A DNA stretch of 64,000 nucleotides from Calliopsis andreniformis (Eukaryota; Arthropoda; Insecta; Hymenoptera; Andrenidae). The stretch lies in the NCBI RefSeq assembly GCF_051401765.1, contig NW_027480468.1, forward strand, positions 1,736,001-1,800,000, given 5' to 3'. Of the stretch, positions 22,083 to 35,407 are shown piece after piece. The notes below the pieces were generated by a model. It saw nothing but the letters and a program-made list of their open reading frames with translations, made no database searches and had not been told where the DNA came from. A program made the translations under genes and the position numbers. Numbering within the stretch: position 1 is the stretch's first letter; each line of letters opens with the position of its first letter.

Positions 22083-25000
22083 CAATCCTCAATCCTCAAT
22101 CCTCAATCCTCAACCCTCAATCTTCAATCCTCAATCCTCAATCCTCAACACTCAATCTTCAATCCTCAATCCTCAATCCTCAGTCATCAATCCTCAATCT
22201 TCAATTCTCAATCGTCAATCCCCACTCCTCAATCCTCAACACCCAATCCTCAATCTTCAATCCTCAAACCTGAATCCTCAATTCTGAATCTTCAATCCTC
22301 AATGCTCAGACCTCAAACATCAATACTCAACCCTCAGTCCTCGTCCTCAATACACAACCCTCAATCCTCGATCCTCAATCTTCAGTCATCAATAATCAAT
22401 CTCCATTTCTCAACCCTCAATCCTCAATACTCAATCCTCAATCCTCAATCCTCATTCTTCAATCCACAATACCCAATCCTCAATCTTCAATCCTCAACCC
22501 TCAATCCTCAATCCTCAATCCTCAGACCTCCGTCCTCAAACCTCAATCCTCAGCCCTCACCCCTCATCCTCCATCCTCAATCCTCAACCCTCAATCCTCA
22601 ATCCTCAATCTTCAGCCTTCAATTCTGGATCTTTAATCCTCAATCCTCAATCCTCAATCCTTAATCCTGAATCCTCAATCCTCAATCCTCAATCGTCATT
22701 CTTCAATCCTCAATACCCAATCCTCAATCATCAAACCTCAATCCTCAATCCTCAATCCTCAATCCTCAATTGTCAATCCTCAATCCTCAGTCCTCAGTCC
22801 TCAAACCACAATCCTCAACCCTCAGCCATCATCCTCAATCCTCAATCCTCAATCCTCAATCCTCAACCTTCAATCCTCAATACTCAATCTTCAATCCTCA
22901 ATCCTCAGTCCTCAAACCTCAATTCTGAATCCTGAATAGTCAATCTTCAATCCTCAATCCTCAATCCTCAGTCCTCAGCCCTCAATCTTCAATCCTCAAT
23001 ACTCAATCTTCACTCCTCAATCCTCAATACTCAATCCTCGATCTTCAATCCTCAATCCTCAATCCTCAATCCTCAATCCTCAATCCTCATTCTTCAATCC
23101 TCAGTCCTCAATCTTCAATCCTCTATCCTCAATTCTCAATCCTCAACCCTCAATCATCAATATTCAACACTCAACCCTCAACCATCAATACTCAATTCTC
23201 AATACTCAATAGAATATCCTGAATTCTCATGGTTCAATACTCAATCCACAATATTCTATAATCAAATCTCAATCCTCAAACATCAATTCTCAACACACAA
23301 TCCTCAACACTCAGTCCTCTCTCTTCAATCCTCCGTCCTCAACTCTCAATCCTCAAGCGTCAATATTCAATCGTCAATCCTCAGCCCTCTATCCTCAGCC
23401 CTCAAACCTCAATCCCGAATCCTCAATCCTAAATCCTCAATCTTCAGCCCTCAGTCCTCAAAAATCAACTATCAATCCTCTATCCTGAATAGAATATCCT
23501 CAATTTACAGTTTTCCATACTCAATCCCCATTCTTCAATCTTCAAATCTGAATCCACAAACATCAATACTAATCACTCAAGCATCAACACTCAGTCCTCA
23601 ACCTTCAATCCTCAATCCTCAATCCTCAACCTTCAATCCTCAATACTCAATCTTCAATCATCAATCCTCAATCCTCAATCCTCAATCTTCAATCCCCAAC
23701 CCTCAATCCTCATTCTTCAATCCTCAACACCCAATACTCAATCTTCAATCCACAATCCTCAATACTCAATTCTCAATCCTCAATCCCCAATCTTCATACC
23801 TCAAACATCAATACTCAACCCTCAGTCCTCGTCCTCAATCCACAACCCTCAATCCTCGATCCTCAATCTTCAATCATCAATATTCAATCTTCAATTCTCA
23901 ACCCTCAACCCTCAATACTCAATCCTCAATCCTCAATGTACGATCCTCAATACCCAATCCTCAATCTTCAATCCTCAATCCTCATTCCTCAATCCTCAAT
24001 CCTCAGTCCTCAATCCTCAGGCCTCAAACGTCAATCCTGAATCCTCAATCCTGAATCCTCAATCTTCAGCCATCAGTCCTCAAAAATCAACTATCAATCC
24101 TCTATCCTGAATAGAATATCCTCAATTTACAGTTTTCCATACTCAATCCCCATTCTTCAATCTTCAAATCTCAATCCACAAACATCAATTCTAATCACGC
24201 AACCATCAACACTCAGTCCTCAATCTTCAATCCTCAATCCTCAATCCTCAATCTTCAATCCTCAATACTCAAGCTTCAGTCCTCAATCCTCAATCCTCAA
24301 TCCTCAATCTTCAATCTTCAATCCTCAATACTCAAGCTTCAGTCCTCAATCCTCAATCCTCAATCCTTAATACTGAATCCTCAATCCTCAATCCTCAATC
24401 CTGATTCTTCAATCCTCAGTACCCAATCCTCAATCATCAATCCTCAGTCCTCAATCCTCAATCCTCAATCCTCAATTGTCAATCCTCAATCCTCAGTCCT
24501 CAGTCCTCAAACCACAATCCTCAACCCTCAGCCCTCATCCTCAACCCTCAATCCTCCATCCTCAGTCCTCCGTCCTCAAACCTATATCCTCAGCCCTCAG
24601 ACCTCATCCTCAATCCTCAATCCTCAATCCTCAATCCTCAAACTTCAATCCTCAATACTCAATCTTCAATCCTCAATCCTCATTCCTCAAACCTCAATTC
24701 TGAATCCTGAATACTCAACCTTCAATCCTCAATCCTCAGCCCACAATACTCTAGCATCAATCTTCAATCCTCAATCCTCAATCCTCAATACTCAATCCTC
24801 ATCCTTCAATCCTCAATACCCAATCCTCAATCTTCAATCCTCAATCCTCAATGCTCAATTCTCAATCCTCAATCCTCAAACCTCAATCTTCAATCCTCAA
24901 CACTCAATCTTCAATCCTCAATCCTCAATCCTCAGTCATCAATCCTCAATCTTCAATTCTCAATCGTCAATCCCCACTCCTCAATCCTCAACACCCAATC

Positions 25001-25185
25001 CTCAATCTTCAATCCTCAATCCTGAATCCTCAATTCTGAATCCTCAATCCTCAATGCTCAGACCTCAAACATCAATACTCAACCCTCAGTCCTCGTTCTC
25101 AATACACAACCCTCAATCCTCGATCCTCAATCTTCAGTCATCAATAATCAATCTTCAATTCTCAACCCTCAATCCTCAATACTCA
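21800..25185 (+). repeat. Segmental duplication, right copy, block 1
   Basis: This is the copy of 1-3386 at an offset of 21799. It keeps the islands at 23210 (A), 23490 (C) and 24112 (C) and the AAGCTT doublet. It ends inside a pure TCAATCC run at about 25184-25190, the shared short homology where the next block joins. Confidence 0.92.
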
Positions 25186-26344
25186 ATCCTCAATCCTCAA
25201 TCCTCAATCCTCAGGCCTCGAACCTCAATCCTGAATCCTCAATCCTGAATCCTCAATCTTCAGCCATCAGTCCTCAAAAATCAACTATCAATCCTCTATC
25301 CTGAATAGAATATCCTCAATTTACAGTTTTCCATACTCAATCCCCATTCTTCAATCTTCAAATCTCAATCCACAAACATCAATTCTAATCACGCAACCAT
25401 CAACACTCAGTCCTCAATCTTCAATCCTCAATCCTCAATCCTCAATCTTCAATCCTCAATACTCAAGCTTCAGTCCTCAATCCTCAATCCTCAATCCTCA
25501 ATCTTCAATCTTCAATCCTCAATACTCAAGCTTCAGTCCTCAATCCTCAATCCTCAATCCTTAATCCTGAATCCTCAATCCTCAATCCTCAATCCTGATT
25601 CTTCAATCCTCAATACCCAATCCTCAATCATCAATCCTCAATCCTCAATCCTCAATCCTCAATCCTCAATTGTCAATCCTAAATCCTCAGTCCTCAGTCC
25701 TCAAACCACAATCGTCAACCCTCAGCCCTCATCCGCAATACTCAATCCTCAATCCTCAGTCCTCCGTCCTCAAACCTATATCCTCAGCCCTCAGACCTCA
25801 TCCTCAATCCTCAATCCTCAATCCTCAATCCTCAAACTTCAATCCTCAATACTCAATCTTCAATCCTCAATCCTCATTCCTCAAACCTCAATTCTGAATC
25901 CTGAATACTCAATCTTCAATCCTCAATCCTCAGCCCACAATACTCTGGCATCAATCTTCAATCCTCAATCCTCAATCCTCAATCCTCAATCCTCATCCTT
26001 CAATCCTCAATACCCAACCCTCAATCTTCAAACCTCAATCCTCAATGCTCAATTCTCAACCCTCAATCCTCAAACCTCAATCTTCAATCCTCAACACTCA
26101 ATCTTCAATCCTCAATCCTCAATCCTCAGTCATCAATCCTCAATCTTCAATTCTCAGTCGTCAATCCCCACTCCTCAATCCTCAACACCCAATCCTCAAT
26201 CTTCAATCCTCAAACCTGAATCCTCAATTCTGAATCCTCAATCCTCAATGCTCAGACCTCAAACATCAATACTCAACCCTCAGTCCTCGTCCTCAATACA
26301 CACCCTCAATCCTCGATCCTCAATCTTCAGTCATCAATAATCAA
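25186..26344 (+). repeat. Segmental duplication, right copy, block 2
   Basis: This is the copy of 5210-6366 at an offset of 19976. The shared CAGGCCTCGAACCTC word fixes the register (5238/25214). A class C island lies at 25306. The join to the next block is at about 26345. Confidence 0.9.
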
Positions 26345-29300
26345 TCCTCAATCATCAATCCTCAATCCTCAATCCTCAATCCTCAATCCTCAATTGTCAA
26401 CCCTCAATCCTCAGTCCTCAGTCCTCAAACCACAATCCTCAACCCTCAGCCCTCATCCTCAATCCTCAATCCTCAATCCTCAGTCCTCCGTCCTCAAACC
26501 TCAATCCTCAGCCGTCAGAACTCATCCTCAATCCTCAATCCTCATCCTTCAATCCTCAATACCCAATCCTCAATCTTCGATCCTCAATCCTCAATCCCCA
26601 ATTCTCAATCCTCAATCCTCTGTCCACAGTTCTCAAACCTCAATCCTCAACCCGCAGACCGCATCCTCAATCCTCAATCCCCAATCCTCAATCTTCAATC
26701 CCCAATACTCAATCATCAATCCTCAACCCTCAATCCTCAATCCTCAATCCTCAATCCTCAATCCTCAATCCTTAGTCATCAGTACTCAATCTGCAATACT
26801 CAAACCTCAATACTCAATCCTCAATCCTCAATCCTCAATCCTCATTCTTCAATCCTCAATACCCAATCCTCAATCTTCAATCCTCAATCCTCAATCCTCA
26901 ATTCTCAATCCTCAATCCTCAGTCCTCAGTTCCCAACCTCAATCCTCAACCCTCAGACTGCACCCTCAATCTTCAATCCTCAATCCTCAATCCTCAAACA
27001 TCTATTCTCAACTCTCAATCCTCAACACTCAGTCCTCTCTCTTCAATCCTCCATCCGCAATCCTCAATCCTCAAGCGTCAATCCTCAATCCTCAATCCTC
27101 AACCCTCAATCCTCAGTCCTCAAACCTCAATCCCGAATCCTCAATCCCGAATCCTCAATCTTCAGCCCTCAATACTCAACCCTCAATCATCAATCCTCAA
27201 TCCTCAATCCTCAATCCTCAATCCTCAATTGTCAATCCTCAATCCTCATTCCTCAGTCCTCAAACCACAATCCTCAACCCTCAGCCCTCATCCTCAATCC
27301 TCAATCCTCAATCCTCAGTCCTCCGTCCTCAAACCTCAATCCTCAGCCGTCAGAACTCATCCTCAATCCTCAATCCTCAATCCTCAATCCTCAACCTTCA
27401 ATCCTCAATACTCAATCTTCAATCCTCAATCCTCAGTCCTCAAACCTCAATTCTGAATCCTGAATACTCAATCTTCAATCCTCAATCCTCAATCCTCAGT
27501 CCTCAGCCCTCAATCTTCAATCCTCAATACTCAATCTTCACTCCTCAATCCTCAATACTCAATCCTCGATCTTCAATCCTCAATCCTCAATCCTCAATCC
27601 TCAATCCTCATTCTTCAATCCTCAGTACCCAATCCTCAATCTTCAATCCTCAATCCTCAATCCTCAATCACCAGGCCTTAAACCTCAATCCTGAATCCTC
27701 AATCCTGAATCCTCAATCCTCAGTCCCCAGTCCTCAATCTTCAATCCTCAATGCTCCATCCTCAATCCTCAATCCTCAGTTCTGAATCCTCAATCCTCAA
27801 TCCTCAAACCTCAACACTCAACCGTCAGTCCTCGTCCTCAATACTCAACCCTCAATCCTCAATCCTCAATTATCAATCATCAGTACTCAATCTTCAATCC
27901 TCAATCCTCAATCCTCCATACTCAATATTCAACACACAACCCTCAGCCGTCATTCCTCAATTCTCATTACTCAATAGAATATCCTGAACCCTCATGGTTC
28001 AATACTCAATCCACAATATTCAATAATCAAATCTCAATCTTCAAACATCAATTCTCAACACTCAATCCTCAACACTCAGTCCTCTACCTTCAATCCTCCA
28101 TCCTCAATGCTCAATCCTCAAGCGTCAATCCTCAATCCTCAATCCTCAACCCTCAATCCTCAACCCTCAATCCTCAGTCCTCACATCTCAATCTCCAATC
28201 CTAGATCCTCAATCCCCAATCCTCAATCCTTAATCCTCAATCTTCAATCCTCAGTCCACAGTCCTCAATCTTCAATCCTCAATGCTCCATCCTCAATCCT
28301 CAATCCTCAGTTCTGAATCCTCAATCCTCAATCCTCAAACCTCAACACTCAACCGTCAGTCCTCGTCCTCAATACTCAACCCTCAATCCTCAATCCTCAA
28401 CCTTCAATCATCAGTACTCAATCTTCAATCCTCAATCCTCAATCCTCCATACTCAATATTCAACACACAACCCTGAGCCGTCAATCCTCAATTCTCATTA
28501 CTCAATAGAATATCCTGAACTCTCATGGTTCAATACTCAATCCACAATATTCAATAATCAAATCTCAATCTTCAAACATCAATTCTCAACACTCAATCCT
28601 CAACACTCAGTCCTCTCCCTTCAATCCTCCATTCTCAATCCTCAATCCTCAAGCGTCAATCCTCAATCCTCAATCCTCAACCCTCAATCCTCAACCCTCA
28701 ATCCTCAGTCCTCACATCTCAATCCCGAATCCTCAATCCTGAATCCTCAATCCCGAATCCTCAATCTTCAGCCCTCAGTCCTCAACAATCAATTAACAAT
28801 CCGCAATCCTCAATAGAATATCCTCAATTCTCTGTTCTCGATACTCAATCCCCATTCTTCAATCTTCAAATCCCAATCCACAAACATCAATTCTCATCAA
28901 TCAACACTCAACACTCAGTCCTCAATCGTCAATCCTCAATCCCCAATCCTCAAACTTCAATCCTCATTACTCAATCTTCAATCCTCAATCCTCAATCCTC
29001 AATCCTCAATCCTCATTCTTCAATGCTCAATACCCAGTCCTCAATCTTCAATCCTCAACCCTCAATCCTCAATTCTCAATCCTCAATCCTCAAAACTCAG
29101 ACCTCAAACATCAGTACTCAACCCTCAGTCCTCGTCCTCAATCCACATCCCTCAATCCTCAATCCTCAGTCTTCAATCATCAGTAAACAGTCTTCAGTCC
29201 TCAATCCTCAATCCTCAATCCTCAATCCTCAATCTTCAATACTCAAACCTCAATCCTCAACCCCCAGCCCTCATACTCCATCCTCAACCCTCAATCCTCA

Positions 29301-29531
29301 ATCCTCAATCCTCAATCTTCAATCCTCAATACTCAATCTTCAATCCTCAATACTCAATCCTCAATCCTCAATCCTCAATCCTCAATACTCAATCCTCAAT
29401 CCTCAACCTTCAATCCTCAATACTCAATGTTCAATCCTCAATCCTCAATCCTCAATCCTCAACTCTCATTCTTCAATCCTCAATACCCAGTCCTCAATCT
29501 TCAATCCTCAATCCTCAATCCTCAATCCTCA
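26345..29531 (+). repeat. Segmental duplication, right copy, block 3
   Basis: This is the copy of 7506-10692 at an offset of 18839, including the 531-bp tandem pair at 27751/28282 and islands at 27975, 28506 and 28814. One visible difference is at 10140/28979 (TTGAATCC against TTCAATCC), which removes a stop in one frame. Confidence 0.92.
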
Positions 29532-31470
29532 ATTCTCAATCCTCAATCCTCAATCCTCAGACCTCAAACATCAATACTCAACCCTCAGTCCTAGTCCTCA
29601 ATCCACAACACTCAATCCTCAATCCTCAATCTTCAATCATCAATATTCAATCTTCAGTCCTCAATCCTCAATCCTCAATCCTCAACCTTCAATCCTCAAT
29701 ACTCAATCTTCAATCCTCAATCCTCAGTACTCAAACCTCAATTCTGAATCCTGAATACTCAATCTTCAATCCTCAATCCTCAGTCCTCAATACTCTACCA
29801 TCAATGTTCAATCCTCAATCCTCAATCCTCATTCTTCAATCCTCAATACCCAGTCCTGAAGCTTCAATCCTCTATCCTCAATCCTCAATTCTCAATCCTC
29901 AATCCTCAATTCTCAGACCTCAAACATCAATACTCAGCCCTCAGTCCTCGTCCTCAATCCTCAACCCTCAATCCCCAATCCTCAATCTTCAATCATCAAT
30001 ACTCAATCTTCAATCCTCTATCCTCAATCCTCAATCATCAATCCCCAATCATCAATATTCAACACTCAACCCTCAACCATCAATCCTCAATACTCAACCA
30101 TCAATCCTCAATTCTCAATACTCAATAGAATATCCTGAATACTCATGGTTCAATACTCAATCCACAATATTCTATAATCAAATCTCAATCCTCAAACATC
30201 AATTCTCAACACTCAATCCTCAACACTCAGTCCTCTCTCTTCAATCCTCCATCCTCAACTCTCAATCCTCAAGTTTCAATAATCAATCCTCAATCCTCAA
30301 CTCTCAATTCTCAGCCCTCAAACCGCAATCCCGAATCCTCAATCCTAAATCCTCAATCTTCAGCCCACAGTCCTCAAAAATCAACTGTCAATCCTCTATC
30401 CTCAATAGAATATCCTCAATTTGCAGTTTTCAGTACTCAATCCCCATTCTTCAATCTTCAAATCTCAATCCACAAACATCAATTCTAATCACGCAACCAT
30501 CAACACTCAGTCCTCAATCTTCAATCCTCAATCCTCAATCCTCAATCTTCAATCCCCAATACTCAATCTTCAGTCCTCAATACTCAATCCTCAATCATCA
30601 ATCTTCAATCCTCAATCCTCAATCCTCATTCTTCGATCCCTAACACCCAATCCTCAATCTTCAATCCTCAATACTCAATCCTCTATTCTCAATCCTCAAT
30701 CCTCAATCCTCAGACCTCAAACATCAATACTCAGCCCTCAGACCTCGTCCTCAATCCACAACCCTCAATCCTCGATCCTCAATCTTCAATCATCAATATT
30801 CAATCTTCAATCCTCAACCCTCAATCCACAATACTCAATCCTCAATCCTCAATGTTCAATCCTCAATACCCAATCCTCAATCTTCAACCCTCAATCCTCA
30901 ATCATCAATCCTCAATCCTCAATCCTCAATCCTCAGTCCTCAAACCTCAATCCTGAATCCTCAATCCTGAATCCTCAATGTTCAGCCCTCAGTCCTCAAC
31001 AATCAGTTGTCAATCCTCAATCCTCAATAGAATATCCTCAATTCACAGGTTTCAATGCTCAATACTCGACCTGCAATTTTCAAATCTCTATCTACAAGCA
31101 TCAACACTCATCACTCAACCCTCAACACTCAGTCCCCAATGCTGAATCTTCAATCCTCAATCCTCAATCCTCAATCCTCAATCCTCAGTATTCAACCCTC
31201 AATACTCAATATTCAGTCCTCAATCCTAAATCCTCGACCCTCAATCCTCAATCGTCAATCTCCAATCCTGAATACTCAATCTTCAATACTCAACCCTCAA
31301 TCCTCAATCCTCAATCCTCAATCCTCATTCTTAAACCCTCAATATCCAATCCTCAATCTTCAATCCTCAATCCTCAATCCTAAATTCTCAATCCTCAATC
31401 CTCAGTCCTCAGTCATCAAACCTCAATCCTCAAGCCTGAGGCCTCATACTCAATCGTCAATCCTCAATAC
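29532..31470 (+). repeat. Mosaic heptamer region
   Basis: Degenerate heptamers with islands A at 30126, C at 30406 (280 bp apart) and B at 31028, and module N copies near 29558 and 30720. Parts resemble 18.4-18.6 kb and 1.3-2.4 kb but not as one continuous block. No gene is seen. Confidence 0.75.
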
Positions 31471-32610
31471 TCAATCTTCAGCCCTCAGTCCTCAACAATC
31501 AGTTGTCAGTCCTCAATCGTCAATAGAATATCCTCAATTCACAGTTTTCAATACTCAATACTCAATCTGCAATCTTCAAATCTCTGTCCACAAACATCAA
31601 TTCTCTTCACTCAACCCTCAACACTCAGTACTCAATGTTCAATCCTCAATCCTCAATTCTCAATCTTCAATCCTCCATACTGAATCCTCGATCCTCAATC
31701 CTCAATCCTCAATCCTCAATCCTCAATGTTCAATCCGCAATACCCAATCCTCAATCTTCAATCCTCAATCCTCAATCCTCAATCCTCAATCCTCAATCCT
31801 CAATCCTCAGTCCTCCAACCTCAATCCTGAATCCTCAACCCTGAATCCTAAACCTTCAGCCCTCAGTCCTCAACAATCAGTTGTCAACCCTCAATCCTCA
31901 ATAGAATATCATCAATTCACAGTTTTCAATACTCAATACTCAATCTGCAATCTTCAAATCTCTATTCACAATCATCAATTCTCATCACTCAACACTCAAC
32001 ACTCCGTCCCCTATCCTCAATCTTCAATCCTCAATCCTCAATCTTCAGCCCTCAGTCCTCAACAATCAGTTGTCAGTCCTCAATCGTCAATAGAATATCC
32101 TCAATTCACAGTTTTCAATACTCAATACTCAATCTGCAATCTTCAAATCTCTGTCCACAAACATCAATTCTCTTCACTCAACCCTCAACACTCAGTACTC
32201 AATGTTCAATCCTCAATCCTCAATTCTCAATCTTCAATCCTCAATACTGAATCCTCGATCCTCAATCCTCAACCCTCAATACTCAATCCTCAATCCTCAA
32301 TGTTCAATCCGCAATACCCAATCCTCAATCTTCAATCCTCAATCCTCAATCCTCAATCCTCAATCCTCAATCCTCAATCCTCAGTCCTCCAACCTCAATC
32401 CTGAATCCTCAACCCTGAATCCTAAACCTTCAGCCCTCAGTCCTCAACAATCAGTTGTCAACCCTCAATCCTCAATAGAATATCATCAATTCACCGTTAT
32501 CAATACTCAATACTCAATCTGCAATCTTCAAATCTCTATTCACAATCATCAATTCTCATCACTCAACACTCAACACTCCGTCCCCTATCCTCAATCTTCA
32601 ATCCTCAATC
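31471..32610 (+). repeat. Tandem duplication of about 567 bp
   Basis: The CTTCAGCCCTCAGTCC context at 31476 recurs at 32043, and ATGTTCAATCC at 31635 recurs at 32202, both 567 bp apart (81 heptamers). Downstream the spacing becomes 574 bp (31814/32388), showing one extra heptamer. Class B islands lie at 31524/32091 and 31902/32476. The second unit leads directly into P1. Confidence 0.85.
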
Positions 32611-35407
32611 CTCACTCCTCAACGCTCAATCCTCAATCCTCAACTTTCAATCCTCAATACTCAATCTTCAATCCTCAATCCTCAATCCTCAATCCTCAAT
32701 CCTCAATCGTCAGTCTTCGGTCCTCAATACTCAATCTTCAATCCTGAATTCTCAATCCTCAATCCTCAATCCTCAACCCTCATTCTTCAATCCTCAATAC
32801 CCAATTCTCAATCATCAATCCTCAATCCTCAATCCTCAATTGTCAATCCTCAATCCTCAGTCCTCAGTCCTCATACCAGAATCCTCAACCCTCAGCCCTC
32901 ATCCTCAATCCTCAATCGCCAATCCTCAGTCCGCCGTCTTCAAACCTCAATCCTCAGCCCTCAGACCTCATCCTCAATCCTCAAACCTCAATCCTCAATC
33001 GTCAATCTTCAATCCTCAAAACTCAATCTTCAATCTTCAATACCAAATCCTCAATCTTCAATCCTCAATCCTCAATGCTCGATTCTCAATCCTCAATCCT
33101 CAAACCTCAATCTTCAATCCTCAACACTCAATCTTCAATCCTCAATCCTCAATCCTCAGTCATCAATCCTCAATCTTCAACTCTCAATCGTCAATCCCCA
33201 TTCCTCAATCCTCAATCCTCAGTCCTCGTTCCTCAAACCTCAATCCTCAACCCTCAGTCCTCATCCTCAATTCTCAATTCTCAATTCTCAATCCTCAATC
33301 CTCAACCCTCAGCTCTCATCCTCAATCCACAATCCTCAATCATCAATCCTCAATCTTCAATCCTCAATCCTCAGTCCTCAAACCTCAATTCTGAATCCTC
33401 AATCCTGAATCCTCAATCTTCAGCCCTCAGTCCTCAACAATCTGTTGTCAATCCTCAATCCTCAATAGAATATCCTCAATTCACAGTTTTCAATACTCAA
33501 TACTCGATCTGCAGTCTTCAAACCTATATCCACAAACATCAATTCTCATCCCTCAACCCTCAACACTCAGTCCTCAATGTTCAATCCTCAATGCTCAATC
33601 CACAATCCTCAATCGTCAATCTTCAATCCTCAATACTCAATCTTCAATCCTCAATCCTCAATCCTCAATCCTCAATTGTCAATCCTCAATCCTCAGTCCT
33701 CAGTCCTCAAACCACAATCCTCAACCCTCAGCCCTCATCCTCAACCCTCAATCCTCAGTCCTACGTCTTCAAACCTCAATCCTCAGCCCCCAGACCTCAT
33801 CCTCAATCCTCAATCCTCAATCTTCAATCGTCAATCCTCAATCTTCAATCCTCAATAATCAATCTCTAATCCTAGATCCTCAATCCCAAATCCTCAATCC
33901 TTAATCCCCAATCTTCAATCCTCAGTCCCCAGTCCTCAACCTTCAATCCTCAATGCTCCATCCTCAATCCTCAATCCTCAGTTCTGAATCCTCAACCCTC
34001 AATCCTCAAACCCCAACACTCAACCGTCAGGCCTCGTCCTCAATACTCAACCCTCAATCCTCAATCCTCAATCTTCAATCATCAGTACTCAATCTTCAAT
34101 CCTCAATCCTCAATCCTCCATACTCAATATTCAACACACAACACTCAGCCGTCAATCCTCAATTCTCATTACTCCATAGAATATCCTGAACTGTCATGGT
34201 TCAATACTCAATCCACAATATTCAATAATCAATCCTCAATCCTCAAACATCAATTCTCAACACTCAATCCTCAACACTCAGTCCTCTCCCTTCAATCCTC
34301 CATTCTCAATCCTCAATTCTCAAGCGTCAATCCTCAATCCTCAATCCTCAACACTCAATCCTCAACACTCAATCCTCAGTCCTCACATCTCAATCCCGAA
34401 TCCTCAATCCTGAATCCTCAATCCTGAATCCTCAATCCTGAATCCTCAATCTTCAGCCCTCAGTCCTCAACAACCAATTATCAATCCGCAATCCTCACTA
34501 GAATATCCTCAATTCAATGTTTTCAATACTCAATCCCCATTCTTCAATCTTCAAATCTCAATCCACAAACATCAATTCTCATCAATCAATCCTCAACACT
34601 CAGTCCTCAATGTTCAATCCTCAATCCTCAATCCTCAGTCATCAGTACTCAATCTTCAATACTCAAACCTCAATCCTCAATCCTCAATCCTCAATCCTCA
34701 ATCCTCAATCCTCATTCCTCAAACCTCAAACGTCAACCCTCAGTCCTCATCTTCAATACTCAATTCTTAATCCTCAATCCTCAATCCTCAATCTTCAATC
34801 ATCAATACTCAATCTTCAATCCTCAATCCTCAATCCTCATTCCTCAATCCTCAAACCTCAATATTCAACACACAATCCACAACCATCAATCCTCAATTCT
34901 CAATACTCAACAGAATATCCTAAATTCTCATGGTTCAATACTCAATCCACAATACTCAATAATCAAATCTCAAACCTAAAACATCAATTCTCAACTCTCA
35001 ATCCTCAACACTCACTCCTCTCTCTTCAATCCTCCATCCTCAATCCTCAATCCTCAAGCGTCAATCCTCAATCCTCAATCCTCAACCCTCAATCCTCAGT
35101 CCTCAAACCTCAATACCGAATCCTCAATCCTGAATCCTCAACCTTCAGCTCTCAGTCCTCAACAATCAATTGTCTATCCTCAATCCTCAATAGAAAATCC
35201 TCAATCTTCAATCCTCAGTAATCAATCTCCAATCCTAGATCCTCAATCCCCAACAGTCAGCCCTTAATCGAAAATCTTCAATCCTCAATCCCCAGTCCTC
35301 AATCTTCAATCCTCAATGCTCCATCTTCAATCCTCTATTCTCAGTCCCCAATCCTCAATCCTCAATCCTCAATCCTCAATCCTCAATCCTCAATCCTCAA
35401 TCCTCAG
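32385..35407 (+). repeat. Unit P1, 3023 bp
   Basis: First of two directly adjacent copies at a 3023-bp spacing. Anchors are TCCAACCTC 32388/35411, 32840/35863, 33953/36976 and 34517/37540. Predicted translations inside P1 and P2 are identical where compared. It contains islands B (32476, 33466), A (34177), C (34499) and A (34911). The boundary lies inside a pure TCAATCC run and is placed only to within tens of bases. Confidence 0.92.
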
